DNA of 7,512 nucleotides, from the NCBI GenBank assembly GCA_021815655.1, contig JAKAGJ010000090.1, positions 1 to 7,512 of the forward strand. Direction: 5' to 3'. The stretch's first letter is position 1; each line of letters starts with the position of its first letter. The notes beneath the pieces were generated by a model that saw nothing but the letters and a program-made list of their open reading frames with translations, ran no database searches and had not been told where the DNA came from. The position numbers and the translations under genes are program-made. Below, piece by piece: positions 7,439-7,512 of the stretch. Source of the DNA: Deltaproteobacteria bacterium (GTDB lineage Bacteria > Desulfobacterota > Desulfarculia > Desulfarculales > Desulfarculaceae).

Positions 7439-7512
7439 CTAGTAGTCCTCGTAGGCCAGGTCCTCCTCGGTCACCTTGTGGCGGAAGGTGACGTAGGCCC
7501 AGGCCTGGTAGG
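7439..7512 (-). CDS. 3' end of an unrecognised gene (C-terminal 23 codons)
   Basis: Reading from the window edge, the minus strand encodes 23 residues, starting YQAWAYVTFRHKVTEEDL and ending AYEDY, then TAG at 7441-7439. Codon use is G/C-ending like the genes downstream, and the frame ends right before a hairpin and a strong terminator, which supports a real gene end. The tail is acidic and tyrosine-rich. Too little is present to assign a family. The terminator suggests that it is not co-transcribed with the liv operon. Confidence 0.6.
   Translation of the reverse strand, partial: YQAWAYVTFRHKVTEEDLAYEDY

Noticed and set aside
7062..7442. Open frames on both strands within the leader
   Set aside because: They begin at TTG or GTG, cross the strong terminator hairpin, and give Arg/Pro/Gly-rich translations without a ribosome site.

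Overview
The window is a GC-rich stretch with strong G/C preference at third codon positions. Every gene I can support lies on the minus strand. The genes make up a branched-chain amino acid (Liv/HAAT) type ABC transporter locus joined to an aryl-CoA ligase. The GC content, the Liv paralogue and the PaaK-type ligase would fit an aromatic-degrading proteobacterium or Desulfobacterota-like anaerobe. That is an inference from gene content only, since no taxonomic marker is present.

Layout in the direction of transcription, from high to low coordinates. First comes the 3' end of an unrecognised gene (7512-7439), followed by a small hairpin and a strong GC-rich terminator (about 7326-7371). Next is a non-coding leader of about 300 bases. 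It carries a perfect TTGACA -35 box, a weak -10 box and, just downstream, three ATAC repeats spaced 7 bases apart that look like a repressor site. Then follows a tightly packed operon: livH (7009-6125), livM (6128-5163), livG (5163-4339), livF (4346-3600), a GntR/FCD regulator (3603-2878), a small four-helix membrane protein (2870-2478) and a PaaK-type phenylacetate-CoA ligase (2474-1194). Junctions are overlaps of 1 to 8 bases or gaps of 3 to 7 bases. After the ligase come two adjacent perfect 10-bp hairpins (1126-1185), then the gene for the periplasmic binding protein livK (1023 to beyond position 1, cut off by the window edge).

How the genes fit together: LivK would capture a substrate in the periplasm, LivHM would form the channel and LivGF would drive import with ATP. 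The PaaK-like ligase would then activate an arylacetate or other aromatic acid to its CoA thioester on entry. The embedded GntR/FCD protein is the obvious candidate to sense the acid or its CoA ester and to act at the leader operator. A ligase, a regulator and an unknown membrane protein inside a Liv operon suggest an aromatic-acid uptake-and-activation module rather than amino acid transport. This rests on gene context and is not proven. I see no CRISPR array, tRNA, rRNA, insertion sequence or defence gene, and most of the window is conventional. The least explained parts are the four-helix protein, the double hairpin and the leader.
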